From Azolla caroliniana (Eukaryota > Polypodiophyta): a DNA stretch of 64,000 bases. The translations under genes were made by a program, and so were the position numbers. The notes under the pieces are model-generated. The model saw only the letters and a list, made by a program, of their open reading frames with translations. It had not been told where the DNA came from and made no database searches. This document shows, piece by piece, positions 32,529-44,037 of this stretch; position 1 is the stretch's first letter, and each line of letters starts with the position of its first letter. The stretch is from the NCBI GenBank assembly GCA_043228905.1, contig JBHGNT010000020.1, positions 1,674,001 to 1,738,000 of the forward strand, read 5' to 3'.

Positions 32529-35500
32529 GTGCGCCTTTTACGACTATGCTTTTGGAATTGCAATGGATACCCATGGAATGCGGGATTTGGCATAGAGGAG
32601 TTCACCAATGACTCGGATATCACACTTCTTGTTGAAACATGGGAGCATGATACTCAAAGGATTCAAGGTTTAGGAAACTATAATGTACACTCTTTGATAT
32701 GGAAGAAAAATCCAAGACAAAGAAGAGGACAAGGAGGGGTGGCATGTTTGATTAAGAAGGAAATAGAGAAATATGTGTCAATCATAAAAAATGATGAAAA
32801 TAAATGCTACATATGGCTCAAAATAGAAACACCTAATGATTTGCCCACTTTTGTAGTTGGATGTTACATTCATCATCAAGATTCTAACTTTTATGCTTGT
32901 TTGGATAAAGATCAACCGTTTGCCAATCTAGAAGATGATATTGCTTATTTCAAATCCAAAGGGGAAGTTATTGTCTTTGGTGACATGAATGCTCGTACAA
33001 GAAGTTTCCAACTTGATTCACAAGAATCTTTCATGCCACATATCTCAAGGATGCAAGAGGATATGCAAATGTATAACCGCTCTTCTAGCGATGAAAAAGA
33101 TCCGGACCAATTTGGGAAGTTACTCCTACAAATGTGCAATAGTACCGGATTGCTTATTGCAAATGGTATTTCCTTATGGCCCAACACTAATGGTTTTACA
33201 TGTAGAAAATACAACGGAAATAGTGTGATTGATTATGTGCTACTTTCCGAAGGTATTTTGGATCGTATACATAAATTCTCACTTGGTGAATGGACACCGG
33301 AATCAGATCATAGGCCTTTATGTATTGATCTCAAATGTATGCATAGGTTTGATTGTGAGAAGGCTATTGAAGATAATAAACAACCGCACTTGAGCATGAA
33401 CCTTAAGCGAGCACCCATGTATTCCAAGATGGTTGAGGATATGTTACAAATGACAAAGATACAACATGGTGCCACACTAGAATGCAAATGGGAAGCTTTC
33501 AAGAAAGTCATTCTCTCATGTACAAACAAATGTTTTTCGACCAACCGCACATCTTGGAAATGCACCAAGAAACTTAGGAAAAAATGGTTTGATAAAGAAT
33601 GTCGTGAAGCTCGAAAGTGCCTTATGGTTTTGGATGTAGTTAAGGATAAAGAGAATTACCAAAAGCATTTGCATGAGTATAAAAGGCTTATTCAAAGAAA
33701 GAGAAGAATATGGGAAGTTACTCAACAATTTATCCAAACGCAAGAGAAAGCACATGCATGTGCTAAATTTTGGGGAAATCTAAAGGGAAAACGTGTTGAG
33801 AGTTATGGTGACTTAACTCTTCACGACTTGTCTATGCATTGTAAGAATTTATATGAGTTATCTCTTGCCGGAAAGATGATGTGTTATGGTTCTCTTTCAC
33901 ATATGCCTCCCTTCTTTACAATTGAAGATATATGCATAGGACTTAAGAAATTGGCCTCTCGAAAGGCAAGCGATCTTCAATGTATAAAGGCTGAAATTCT
34001 CAAATGGACGGGAAAGGAAGCACATATATGGATAAGCGATATGTTTAATGATGCATTGCAACATGGTATGCCGTACGATTGGACTACAAATTGGATCAAA
34101 CCTTTACATAAAGGTGGAGATATAAATAATGTAAACAACTATCGAACCATCATGGTTGGCTCATTAATGGCAAAACTATTTGGATGTATAATGGAATCAA
34201 AGATAAGTGTATGGGCTGAAAAAAGTGGTAAGAGAGCTTATGGACAAGCTGGCTTTCGGAAACACCATAGCACCATTGATCACCTTATCACCCTTTGAGT
34301 ATTAATGGAGGAAAGTCGCCTTAGAGGTAAAGGTTTATATTGTTGCTTTGTAGACTTCAAGAAAGCTTTTGATATGGTACCTCGTGAGCATCTTTGGAGG
34401 CGAATGGAAGAACTTGAGGTGCCAAGTGAATATATGCTTGCAATTTCCCGAATTTATGAGAAGGTTATATGTTGTGTGCGCATGAGAGATAAACTTTCAG
34501 ATTTTTTCAAAAGCACTATTGGTGTTAAGCAAGGATGCCCACTCTCACCAACACTATTTGGTCTATGCATTGATGAATTGGAAGAAATGGTTACCAAGTT
34601 TGTAAAGGAAGAATGTGTTGAAGAAGTTGCCATTGGGAATGTTGTGATTATGCTTTTGCTATATGCAGATGACGTAGTGCTTTTTGCAAATACTTTAGGA
34701 GATGCACAAAAGCTTATGAAGGCATTGGAAAAATTTTGCATGCATACTAAATTAAGTGTCAATAGCTCTAAAACAAAGATTATGCTTGTGAAGAGCCAAA
34801 AAAGAGATAAACCATGCATTATGTACAACAATGAGCCACTTGAATGTGTGGAAAGCTTCAAATATCTTGGCCTTGAAGTTCCTTCAAATCATAGATGGAA
34901 TGAATGTGCTACACGCCGCTTAGAGGCGGGCAAACGAGCATACTATGCATTTGAGAACACATGCAATCTTGGAGATATTGAGTGTTGGGTCCTCAAGAAA
35001 TATCTTTTTGACACTTTGGTGACACCAGTTCTTCTCTATGGGGTGGAAGTATGGGGCGGTAGCATCCCTAAGTCTATGTGGAAAGAGTTTGAAAATGTCC
35101 AAAAGCATTTTCTTACCAAGTTTCTACAAGTTAAGAAACAAACGCCCTACACCCGCCTCCTCCTTGAGACGGGATCGCTTCCCATTGAGATCATGGCCAT
35201 GGAAAGGGTTGTTGAATACATGCTTAAGGTTCAAAAAAGTCCCTCACATCGACTTCCTAGAATTGCGTGGGAAGCAAGCAAAAAGATCCAAAAGACGCAT
35301 AAAAGCAAAATTTTGTGTTCCGGTTGGATGCAAGATACAGAAAAATGGTTTGGTAGATGGGATGCGAGACACTTGCTTCATGATGCATCATTAGATTCCT
35401 CTGTAAATGAGGCATTTTTGCAACGCCAATGTATCATGACATGGGACAAATGTGGAGGCTCACGCTTCACACATTATACTACACATGTTGCACCTAACTA

Positions 35501-35885
35501 CAAAACCATATTCTTTGCGGAACGGGGAAATCGTACACATCCATACATGTTAGAGCCCATACCGTTATCTGCCATTCGAACCATTGCTTCCATGCGACTT
35601 AGCTCACATGCATTGCGATGTGAAACAGGGCGTTGGGGTACAAGTGATGAGAGTGGTCGGCTATGCACACTTTGCCCTAAACAAGTTCGCGAGTCTGAGT
35701 ATCACACTTTGATACAATGCTCTGCCTTTGACCATATTCGACCATGCTTTCCACATCTCTTCGATCGAGCCCAATCTTTGCATGAATTCCTCTCACAACC
35801 ACAATGTGCACTCTCGATTGCAACATTCATTGGTAAAGTTCTTGAACATCGAGAGTCACTACTCACTTTCACACGTATCACGTGA
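32529..35885 (+). pseudogene. LINE B ORF2 (endonuclease-RT), one stop codon
   Basis: First half to 34298: AP endonuclease with FWNCNGYPWN, ETWEHD, VFGDMNARTRS and the catalytic SDHRPL, then a connector and the start of RT (GQAGFRKHHSTIDHLITL). TGA at 34296-34298 replaces the CGA of LINE A. The second half (34305-35885) has FVDFKKAFDMVP, GVKQGCPLSP, the catalytic YADDVVLF near 34660, a thumb/connector region (VLLYGVEVWGGS) and a CCHC motif (CTLCPKQ...YHTLIQC, near 35665-35720). No RNase H domain is evident. The initiation codon is unclear: the frame opens at a GTG after a stop at 32523. Apart from the one stop it looks nearly functional. Confidence 0.92.
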
Positions 35886-35937
35886 AATGTAATATTTTTG
35901 GTCTCATAGGTCATATTTGATCTCCGAAGACGATAAT

Positions 35938-35963
35938 ATAATCTATCTATCTATCTATCTCTC
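35938..35963 (+). repeat. LINE B 3' tail (ATCT)n
   Basis: AATATAATCTATCTATCTAT... continuing to CTCTCATAG; about six ATCT units, more than in LINE A. Confidence 0.85.
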
Positions 35964-36008
35964 ATAGACAATAGATTAATAGATATAGACAATAAGAAGA
36001 AAGAGTAT

Positions 36009-36346
36009 GTCTATTATTAACCCTCTTTTCTAAGAGGTCTAGCACCAACAAGGAGAGAGATTAGTGTTCTCTAACTCAACACTTCACTAATCTCTCTTAA
36101 GCTCAAAGGTTACAAGAAGGAGGAGAGGAATCTCTAGCTCTAATCAATAGGAGATCTTTACAAATGGGAGAACCCCCACAAAGCCACTACTATGTGGTTT
36201 ATATAGCTTTCACGTTTAGGGTATGGGCCTTTCACATTTGGCCATCTCTTTTCTTTCCTTTCCTCTTGCTGTTTCCTCTTCGTACTACGTCCTTGTTGAT
36301 GCGTTCTTATTCGTGGCTGGTTGTGTTGTTATCCCAACGCTTAACA
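36009..36346 (-). repeat. Gypsy D 3' LTR
   Basis: Plus strand begins TGTCTATTATT and ends CGCTTAACA, 338 bp. A TATA box CTATATAAACC (36196-36206 on the minus strand) gives a plausible promoter. A purine tract adjoins it at 36347. No second copy is in the window, so the boundaries rest on these features alone. Confidence 0.6.
36196..36206 (-). promoter_or_regulatory. TATA box of the Gypsy D LTR
   Basis: CTATATAAACC on the minus strand, about 140 bp into the LTR, oriented to transcribe toward the LTR's downstream edge. Confidence 0.55.
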
Positions 36347-36357
36347 TGTCCCCCAAC
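36347..36357 (-). other. Gypsy D polypurine tract
   Basis: GTTGGGGGACA on the minus strand, directly next to the LTR start TGTTAAGCG. Confidence 0.6.
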
Positions 36358-38451
36358 CTAATGAGTGCACACTCCCGAGTGCACTGTGGGAGGGGAGCTT
36401 CGGGTGTCGAGGGCAAGTAGAATTGAGTAGGGGGGTTCGTCGGGGGGTGGGTGGCGGCGGAGATGATGGCGAAGATGACGGATGTTCAGTGGTGGTAGCC
36501 TGATTTCCTGCAGTTGGTCGGTTGTTGTGAAGAAATCTTTCTTGGGGCCGGTGAGCCAAGTGCAGGTGTTGTGGCCGGCGAAGGGAGAAGGGGGGTTTCG
36601 ACTAAAGCTTATGTAAGCGGGGAAAAAACGTGTGTCGATCATGGTTTCAAAATCCCGTTTGTAGATTGCGGGGAGTATGTTGACGCGGGTCCAGAGGCCG
36701 ACCAGTTGGCGGCGAGTTGGACCTTTGTTCAAATCGAAGGCAAGGCCCCATGCTGGGTGGTTGTGCCGTTGGAAGGGGGGGGCTTCGTACGGGCCAGAGT
36801 CAAGGAGAATGAGTAGAAGTTGTAGAAAACGAAGGCTGGCTTGAATGTCGAGGTCCGGGACATCGAGGTATGTACGTAGGAATCGTTGCATGACCCGGAT
36901 CATGTCGGGTTCGGCCGGGGATGTGCGCGGGGGTCGGGGGAACAACGGCCAGTTGAATTGAAGGGTGGGTAGGCGTTCCTAGGCAGCGCGAAAATCGGGC
37001 CATGACCAACGACGAGGAAGGGGAAAAAAGGTGGGGTTGGTGCGCAGCTCGGGGGGGGTGGCGGGCGAGCCATTCGCGGAAGGATGTGTGTGCGAACCAA
37101 GGGAGACGCCATGGGGGTTGGGTGCCGGGAGGTTCGAGGAGGGGGTCGGCGACGGGGTGGTGCCACCCGCGAGTGGGGGTGGGGTGTGCGGCGGCCCAAG
37201 TAGACATCTTATCACGGTAAACATGGGGGTAAAGGAAGACGTTGACTTGGGGTTCAGAGGCGACTTCGGGGTAATAGTTGTAGAGGCGGGTGAGGAGGAG
37301 GGGGGTCTCGCAGAAGTCGAACTCCCATGGAATGGGGGCGGCAGACTGATTGTCGAGACGAGTGTCCCAACTGGTACCACTTTCGATGCAATCAAGGGCG
37401 GTTTGGAGGCCGTGGGTGAGTTGGTAGCGGTCGACCAAATCAGCGTAGAAGGCCGCAACGTTGAAGCGGGCGCTCGGGGTGTGGAGTAAGGGAGGTGTAG
37501 TGAAGATGGGGAGGGGTAGTTGTTGGTGGAGCATGAGGTGTGCGAGGGGATGGTTGAAGGGGAGAGCTTTGCAGAGGATGGCCTCCGTGAATGTCCGACC
37601 GGGGTGGGTGACGACCCGTGTGTGGAGGGGGAAAGTGTCGGGTGGTGGGGGGGAAAGGGGGTGAGCCGAGGGGGGTGTGCGAAATGGGTTGTCACCGAAC
37701 ATGGGATGTGTGTGGTCAGGGACGTGGTGCTCACTGAGGTGAGGGTGTGGGGGCGAGTGGTGAGGGGGGAAGGGAGGTGGGCTAGTAGGTGGGGGAGGTG
37801 GTGGAGGTGGAGGGGGGCTTGGAGGTGGGGAGGAGGGAGGGCGAGGGCGAGGAGGTGGCTGGGTGTCAGGTTCATCAGGTGAGTCGTGGTCCCCCTCCAG
37901 GTCGATCTCTAGGGGGGGGAGAAGCAGGGTGCGGGGGTAGGAGGGCACGAGCATGAGCCTCATCGAACATCATGAGTTGATACTCGCAGGAAACGTCGAG
38001 GTATAGGGCTAATTCCGGTATGTCGTCAGCCTCGAGGTCGGTGGACCAGTTGAACGTGGCGTATTCGATGCTGAATATGTGAGTACGAACCCCGATGTCC
38101 CAGGCAGTTTGCCAAGTGCGACTTCGACTTGGTGGATCATGGCGTCTCGTTCATCCTTGAGGGTGGTGATCTCGCTCGTGAGTTGGTGAGTGGTGGCCAT
38201 GGCGGCAGCCAGGGCCTCAGACTGTTCGGAGAGATCAGCCGTCACGGCTGCGAGGCGGGCCTCGGTCAGTTGGTGTTGGGTGGTGAGGCGGATGTACTCG
38301 GCCGAAAGTTTGGCATGTGTTTGCGCAGCGCGTTCCTGGTCGTGGTGCCAAGTTGTCCGAGCTTGTTGGAATTCGTCAGCGAGTTGTTGGTGTCGGGTTT
38401 GCGTTGTCAGGAGTTCTTGCTTGAGGAGGTCGTGGGCGGCTGCTTGGCATG
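36358..38451 (-). pseudogene. Gypsy D accessory ORF, C-terminal half
   Basis: From the Copia C target site the minus strand stays open through a heptad-rich coiled coil (QAAAHDLLKQELLTTQTRHQ, LTSEITTLKDERDAMIHQVE, about 38451-38120). A proline run (RPPSSPPPSPPPPPPPPPP near 37800) follows, then a region with globular composition (FTEAILCKALPFNHPLAHLM, FYADLVDRYQLTHGLQTALD, WEFDFCETPLLLTRLYNYYP). A frameshift near 36900 moves to the frame that runs QRFLRTYLDVPDLDIQASLR to a stop at 36358, just before the purine tract. I recognise no family for the C-terminal part. Confidence 0.65.
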
Positions 38452-38456
38452 CGTTG

Positions 38457-38840
38457 TGTAGAAAGTAGCGTGTGGAAGCAAGTATGAAGACAGAACAGAG
38501 GAAGGAAACTCAGGTTCAATGGAGAGCTTGGGCTTACACGGTATACGGAGGAGAGACAGAGAGAGAAGACAAAAAACTATATTCAACAATAATACTCAAT
38601 CTGTACATAAGACGTGCTCAGTGAACACTTTTATACAAGCCCTAGAAGGACTGACCGAAGTACTGACAGTACTTCAATGCTCATCAAGAGCCCCTACACT
38701 AACTCCCAAATATATTCCTCACGGAATATCTTTCCTAACGACCTCCCGGTTTACGCACTCGGCCTAACCGATCGGTCTCAACCGATCCGGTCCTCGGCTT
38801 CTTCAGCCGAACCGGCCGATGTTGAGCTTGTCTCTCAACA
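38457..38840 (-). repeat. Copia C 3' LTR
   Basis: TGTAGAAAGTAGCG...TCTCTCAACA on the plus strand. The pol reading frame runs through the purine tract and takes its stop codon from the first bases of this LTR (TGTTGA). Confidence 0.97.
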
Positions 38841-40492
38841 CTCCCCCTCAAGCTCAACTCGAGGCTCTTCGGGATCCTCGGGCTCACAACTCCGGTTCCT
38901 CCTGGCTTCACGCCTCGCTCGCGCTCCTCGACCTGTTCGACTCCGCGTGCTTCGACCCTTCCGGTCGGCTTGTCTGCTCATGTGGCCCTCATCAGCTCTT
39001 CTGTTGTTGCGGTGTTGACGCTTCTTCTGCTGCCTTTTCTTCCGCTTGGGCCTCGGTTGATTCAGCGTATCTAAATCAAACATCCGAACCGACTCGGCTA
39101 TCTCCGATCGGTTTTCGCTCTCGTCCGAGTTGGCTGTCTCCAACTCATCTTCGGTCTTCTCGCCCTCGATGCCGTCATCTTCCCCATACGTGGTTGGCTT
39201 CGGCTCTCTCCTTTGGTTGCTCCCCTTCTGTCCGCTTCCGGACTTTTCCGCGGGTCCGCCCTCGGCTTCTTCAGCCGATCCGAAGTCAAACTTGTCAACT
39301 GACTCGGTGTCGCGGTGTCCGCTCCTTTCCTGCTGCCTTGCTTGGTCGTTCGGGACTGTTCTCCCCCTCAAGTTCGGCACGTCAAGGTGACGCAAACCGA
39401 GCGCACCTGAGAATTGCCGCAACTTGTCCAGACCAAGAGGCTTGGTGAAGATGTCGGCAGCCTGCCGATCCGTCGGAACGTACTGAAGTTCGACTTCACC
39501 GGAAAGGACACGCTCACGGACGAAATGGTAGTGCACCTCAATGTGCTTGGTCCGTGCGTGGAAGACGGGGTTCTTCGCGAGTTGGATGTTGCTGAGGTTG
39601 TCGTAGTAGATCGTTGTTGGATCGGTCACCTCCTCTTGCAGGTCCTTAAGTAGCCGCTTCAACCATATGGCTTCGCATGTCGTGACAGCCACTCCTCGGT
39701 ACTCAGCTTCGGTGCTCGACAGAGCAACTGTCGGCTGCTTCTTACTGCACCACGCGATCGCGGCACTCCCGAGGGAGAACGCGTATCCAGACGTGGATCA
39801 GCGATCGGCGGCGTTTCCAGCCCAATCAGCATCGGTGTAGCCGACTAACTACGCGGCTGCACCGGTCCGATATAGCAGTCCCCGGTCCTTAGTGCTGTTG
39901 ACATACCGAAGTATGTGTTGCGCACACTGAAGGTGCTCCTTGGTAGGTCGCGCCATGAACTAACTAATCACTCTGACCGGATAACTGAGGTCGAGTCGGG
40001 TGATGGTCAAGTATATGAGGCTACCGACAATTTGTCGGAACCTCGTCAGGTCTCATACCTTTCCCGTATCGGGACGAAGCTTGACGGTTCTGTCAAGAGG
40101 AGTCGAGACGGACTTACAGTCGGCCATCCCGAGCTTGAAGAGCATACTCAGCACGTAATGACGTTGGCTGATCAATATGCCTTCGGGGGTACGGATCACT
40201 TCGATCCCGAGGAAGTAATGAAGGTCCCCCAGATCCTTCATGTCGAACGATGCCGCAAGCTGGAGCTTCACGCGGTCGATTTCACCGAGGTCGGCACCGA
40301 TGATGACCAAGTCATCAACATATAGTAATATACTAACCGGTCCGAGTCGACCTTTCTGGATGAATAGGGAAGAGTCCGATTTTGACGTGACGAAGCCCAT
40401 CCGACGCAATTGTTGCTTGATCTTCGCGTTCCAAGCACGCGGAGCTTGCTTCAGTCCGTAAAGTGCCACCCCTTGGCCGCGACTACTGCTAG
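38835..40492 (-). pseudogene. Copia C RT end, RNase H and C-terminal extension
   Basis: RT resumes at [12 protein letters not shown] with catalytic [13 protein letters not shown] (near 40310) and continues to STPLD. RNase H follows with degraded frames ([11 protein letters not shown] near 39720, [14 protein letters not shown] near 39590, [23 protein letters not shown] near 39440). About 60 codons that should precede ALYGLKQ (the MDVKNAF block) are missing. Past the normal end of RNase H the frame stays open for about 190 codons: acidic, then very basic ([38 protein letters not shown]), ending through the purine tract. Such a tail is not usual in copia. Confidence 0.88.
38841..38852 (-). other. 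Copia C polypurine tract
   Basis: CTTGAGGGGGAG on the minus strand, adjoining the 3' LTR and read in frame as LEGE. Confidence 0.9.
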
Positions 40493-40497
40493 CAAAA

Positions 40498-40915
40498 TGT
40501 TATTCTCTGACCGGACAAGGCCTAACACAAGGTGTCACGGAGACACTTCACCAAAGGGTGATTACGGCATAGGATTAAGATTCAACGATTACACCGACTT
40601 ACGTAGGTTACACGATTAGAGTGCTTTGGTTAATTACACGCGTAAGATATCACAGTACGTACAGAACGGAAATCAACACAGAAGTATAACACCATATGCT
40701 CTATTAATTATCCGCTGCGATTACAATGGGGTCCGGGCCTTTAAATAGGTTTCCGGCCCGTAGTACAAAACGGTGCATATCGCACCTATTCGGGATCCGT
40801 CCGGATCTGGAACGGCATACCGTTTCCAGTCCGTCCGTCCATACTATGCTTATTTACAACCATACTTAATTAATTCCTTCACTCCGTATTTTGGACTCCT
40901 TGCCGGCCGGTAACA
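40498..40915 (-). repeat. Gypsy B 3' LTR
   Basis: TGTTATTCTCTGACC...GCCGGTAACA on the plus strand. Minus-strand TATTTAAAGG (40737-40746) is a TATA-like candidate. No canonical polypurine tract adjoins it: the minus strand just before the LTR reads CGGGCGTGCCATG. Confidence 0.97.
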
Positions 40916-43834
40916 CATGGCACGCCCGTGGGACAGTACCTTGTACGTCGAACCCTTCTCGGCCCCTTCATTGTTCACCCAAATTGTCCAAAATACTTTG
41001 TTCCAGAGTTTCCACTTGTTCTTCCGGTTGTGGTTGCTGCGGCTGTGCTTGCTGCTGTTGCTATGGTTGCGGTTGGGACTGAGGCTGTTCCGGCTCTCTA
41101 TAGGCGGCTGCTCCGTTTGTTTCTCTGACTCCGGCTGCTCCGTTTGTCTCTCTGACTCCGGCATCTCCGTTTGACTGCTTCCGGTCCGGTCTCCTTCCAG
41201 TAACGGTTCCTCATCACTGAGATTGACCGTTAGTGGTTCTCGTGCTTTCTCTTCCCGGATCCGGGACCTCTCGTAGCTTTCAAACTGGATCTGCGCCTCC
41301 AGCCTGTCGTCGTCCAGCTGAGCTACAAGTTGCCGGACTTGCCCTAGTTGGTCCTTTTCCAAGGCTTGAAAGTCTTCGGCCAGCTCATCTCTTATGCCGG
41401 TGAAGTCTTCGGAAGTCAGCATATAGCAATCATCTCCCTCCTTTCGCCGGTTCTCTACGTCGGCTCGGAGCAATTGGAGTTCCGCCGCGTTCGTGGCCCA
41501 CTTGGTCCACCATTTGACGGAACCGTTGTCAATCAAGCTCTTGGTCTGGTTCAACCAGGCCCGCATGATATCCTGGATGCGACTTGCTCCCATTTGCGCT
41601 CTACTTTCCACAACTTGTCGTTCCTCCTTCAACTCCTTAATGAGATTAGCCGTATCCTCCGCCTGCTCTCTGTAGCGCGTCAGCTGCCCTTGATATGTTG
41701 TTTGCAGCCTCTGCAGTACCTCCGACGCTCTTTCTTTTTCCGCCTGCTATTGCATGAGGAGCTCTGTCCGAACCTTCTCCGCCTCTTCCAACCGTCTTCT
41801 GGTTTCCGCTTGTTCCTTAGCGTATGCCGTTGCGGTCCGATCAACTGCTTGCCGGAGCTCATCTGTCCGTTCCTTGTGCTCCGTTTGCAACCGTTTATAC
41901 TCCCGGTGCAAGTGCTCAAATTCCTCCGTTTTTTGTTTGAGCTTGCCGTTGATATGGCGATGGTTCCGGTCCTCCCGGTCCTTTACCTGCCGGAGTTCCT
42001 CTTTCAGGCGCTCTACTTCTGTTTCGGCGTTTCTCCGGAGCCTGTCCTTCTCTTGCAGCATTTTCTCCTTCTCCTCCTTGAGCCGGTCGTACGCTTGGTG
42101 GCCTTTTCGTAAGCTCTCCTCAGCCCGGCGTAGATTCTCAGCAGTCTTTTTGAGTTCTGCCTCCGCTGCCGTCTTCAACTCTCTTTCGCGGCTCCTCAGC
42201 GCTTCTTGGGCAGCTAGCTCATCCTTTAAGTCCGCAAGCTCTTGGGCTTGTGCCGCATTTCTCTTCGGAACGGTTTCCGTTGCCGGGGTCTGATTGCTAT
42301 GTACAGGTTGATATGACGCTTTATTCTGTACATTGCCCGGAGTCACCGGTGCTTGGACTTGTGTTGTCAAAGCCAATTGAGCCATTTCCCTTGTGACCCT
42401 GTCCAAGTCTTGTTCAAGGCTCCGGATTCTGGACCGGGCCGTCTCTAGATCTACGGTTGTGACGAGCAACCGTTCGTGGTGCGCTCTCTCCTCCGCCTCT
42501 ATGTACTCGACCACTCCGGCGATCTGCTCGCCTACCCACCGTAGCCACATGATACTGGTGCCTTGCTGCTGTACTGGTCGGGTCGGCTCGTTCACTGTGG
42601 AATTGTCTGGCCTGAGTGCCTGTATCTGCCGTTCTGGTTCTACTCCTTGGCCGCCGTGTGTGCTGGCTGGGCTCGCCGGCTGTTGAGTTCCGGTTCTCGC
42701 CGTCTCTGGAGCCGTTGGAATGACTTCTTCTATAGAAGTCGACAAGGCCGGTTCCATACGCACCGGTTCCGGTTCCTCCCTTGTGGTTTGCTCAGGTTGA
42801 GTTGGGGGCGTTTCTTCCTCTTGCGGGTACGAACGCTCCCCCGCTGTCCCGGCGGTCCTACTTCTTGACCGTCGTTGGAGGTGCTCTTCTGGCTCCTCCG
42901 TTTCCTCTTCCTGGGTAACGGCATGTTTCTGTGCGCTCAAGGGTTCCGGTTCCTTCTGTCCCGGTCGCCGTATGGTTATCTTAACGGGTCCCACCGGTGA
43001 CACCTCCTCCGGTTCTGCGAGCCGTTTCTTCCCTTTCGTCGCCTTTGACGCCAGCAGCTGCTGTCGTTTGGACGCGGGTTTTGAAGTGCTTCCTTCCGAT
43101 AATCTTGGCCGCTTCTTTGGTTGAACGGTCTCGACCGGCGGCACGAGCAATGTTATCCACTGAGCTACGGCATGCCACAGTTTCCGGCCCTCCTTGCCGT
43201 CCTTCCCTCGTACCATGTCGATTGCCGCGCACAAACCGTCTGCAATCAACACCGGCCAGTTCACCTTGATCCCTTCATAGGTGGCTATGATCATCCCTGC
43301 CCGATTTTTTGGCATGATAGGGTGTCGGGGGTACACGTGGCCGTACTCATGGAGCACTCGAGCTATCTCCCTGAATAGCGGATCTTCGCCGCCCTGCGTT
43401 GGATAGCCTTTGCCGGCAACAGAGTACTCACCGAAATATCGGATGAGTTGCTCCGAGGTTGGGTTATCAATCTGAAAAATACCTCCCTCCGGAAGGCCTG
43501 TTAGCGCACAGATCGCTTCCTCGGTGATGACTTCCATGTCGACCTCCTTGATGACCCGGTCGGCTTCTTTGTGCGGTGGTGCCTCCATGATAGTCAAGAA
43601 CCCATCTAGTCCGTGTTGCCTGAACCATTTCCTGGCCGCTTCCGACAGCGTTTGTGGTTCCATGTCTGCTTCGAGGTCGAGGAAAGATGGCGAGGTAGAG
43701 TGGTGATGAGAGTGAGAGCGAGAGAGAGAACGTTCCGAACGTGGGGGTTCTCTGAGTGCAGTATCGCGTTTGCTAAGCTTCCACTGCCTTGGTGCTTCTG
43801 TGCTTCTTGGCTCGCGAAAGAAAAAGGTCTCCAT
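40916..43834 (-). pseudogene. Gypsy B accessory ORF3 (globular + coiled coil)
   Basis: 695 codons from METFFFREPR at 43834, then a stop near 41745, then the same protein continues to about 41090, where a 1-bp loss diverts the Q-rich C-terminus. Residues about 60-230 look globular (LSEAARKWFRQHGLDGFL, EAICALTGLPEGGIFQI, LFREIARVLHEYGHVYPR, LWHAVAQWITLL). Residues 230-400 are basic/acidic and disordered. Roughly 420-800 form a long coiled coil (ELADLKDELAAQEALRSRER, RLKEELRQVKDRED, ELRQAVDRTATAYAKEQAET). Extra ORFs in this position occur in Tat/Athila-type gypsy elements. The function is unknown; the architecture suggests a structural protein. Confidence 0.8.
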
Positions 43835-43991
43835 GCGTTTATTCTTTTTCTCTGTGCGTCTTGGTGCCTTTTTCGAGCATGCACACGTCGTGTACCAATT
43901 TCGTATTAAGTAGCGTGGCGGCTCTTAAATGCCCACTTCGTACCTTTTCGCTCCTTGCTTTCACGTCCGTTCATACCTCGATTTTTAATGA

Positions 43992-44012
43992 TTTTTTTTT
44001 TTTTTTTTTTTT
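43992..44012 (-). repeat. Sense-strand A21 tract between pol and ORF3
   Basis: Twenty-one consecutive T on the plus strand, i.e. A21 in the element's sense, about 25 bases after the pol stop TAA at 44038. The sister element has an interrupted A-rich tract at the same place (62841-62878). Confidence 0.9.
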
Positions 44013-44037
44013 AAATTTTAAATGACGGTATGTGATC

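Larger units (their letters stand above)
31150..35963 (+). mobile_element. LINE B: near-complete non-LTR retrotransposon
   Basis: A GC-richer, CT-rich 5' UTR (about 31150-31632), ORF1, ORF2 and a 3' UTR ending in an (ATCT)n tail at 35938-35963. Close to LINE A over 4.2 kb but with the 5' end present. The only obvious defect in ORF2 is one stop codon, and a 2-bp gain near 32529 shifts ORF2 relative to ORF1. The exact 5' edge and the target duplication were not located. Confidence 0.88.

Noticed and set aside
36514-38468. Gly/Trp/Arg-rich plus-strand frames
   Set aside because: Antisense of the proline-rich accessory ORF of Gypsy D.
41348-42868. Plus-strand frames opposite Gypsy B ORF3 (also 60198-61718)
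   Set aside because: Antisense shadows of a coiled-coil gene; Leu/Ser/Arg-rich and conserved only because the sense strand is.
40916-43834. Envelope gene of a plant errantivirus
   Set aside because: Position fits, but no signal peptide, transmembrane segment or fusion motif is visible; coiled coil and disorder dominate.
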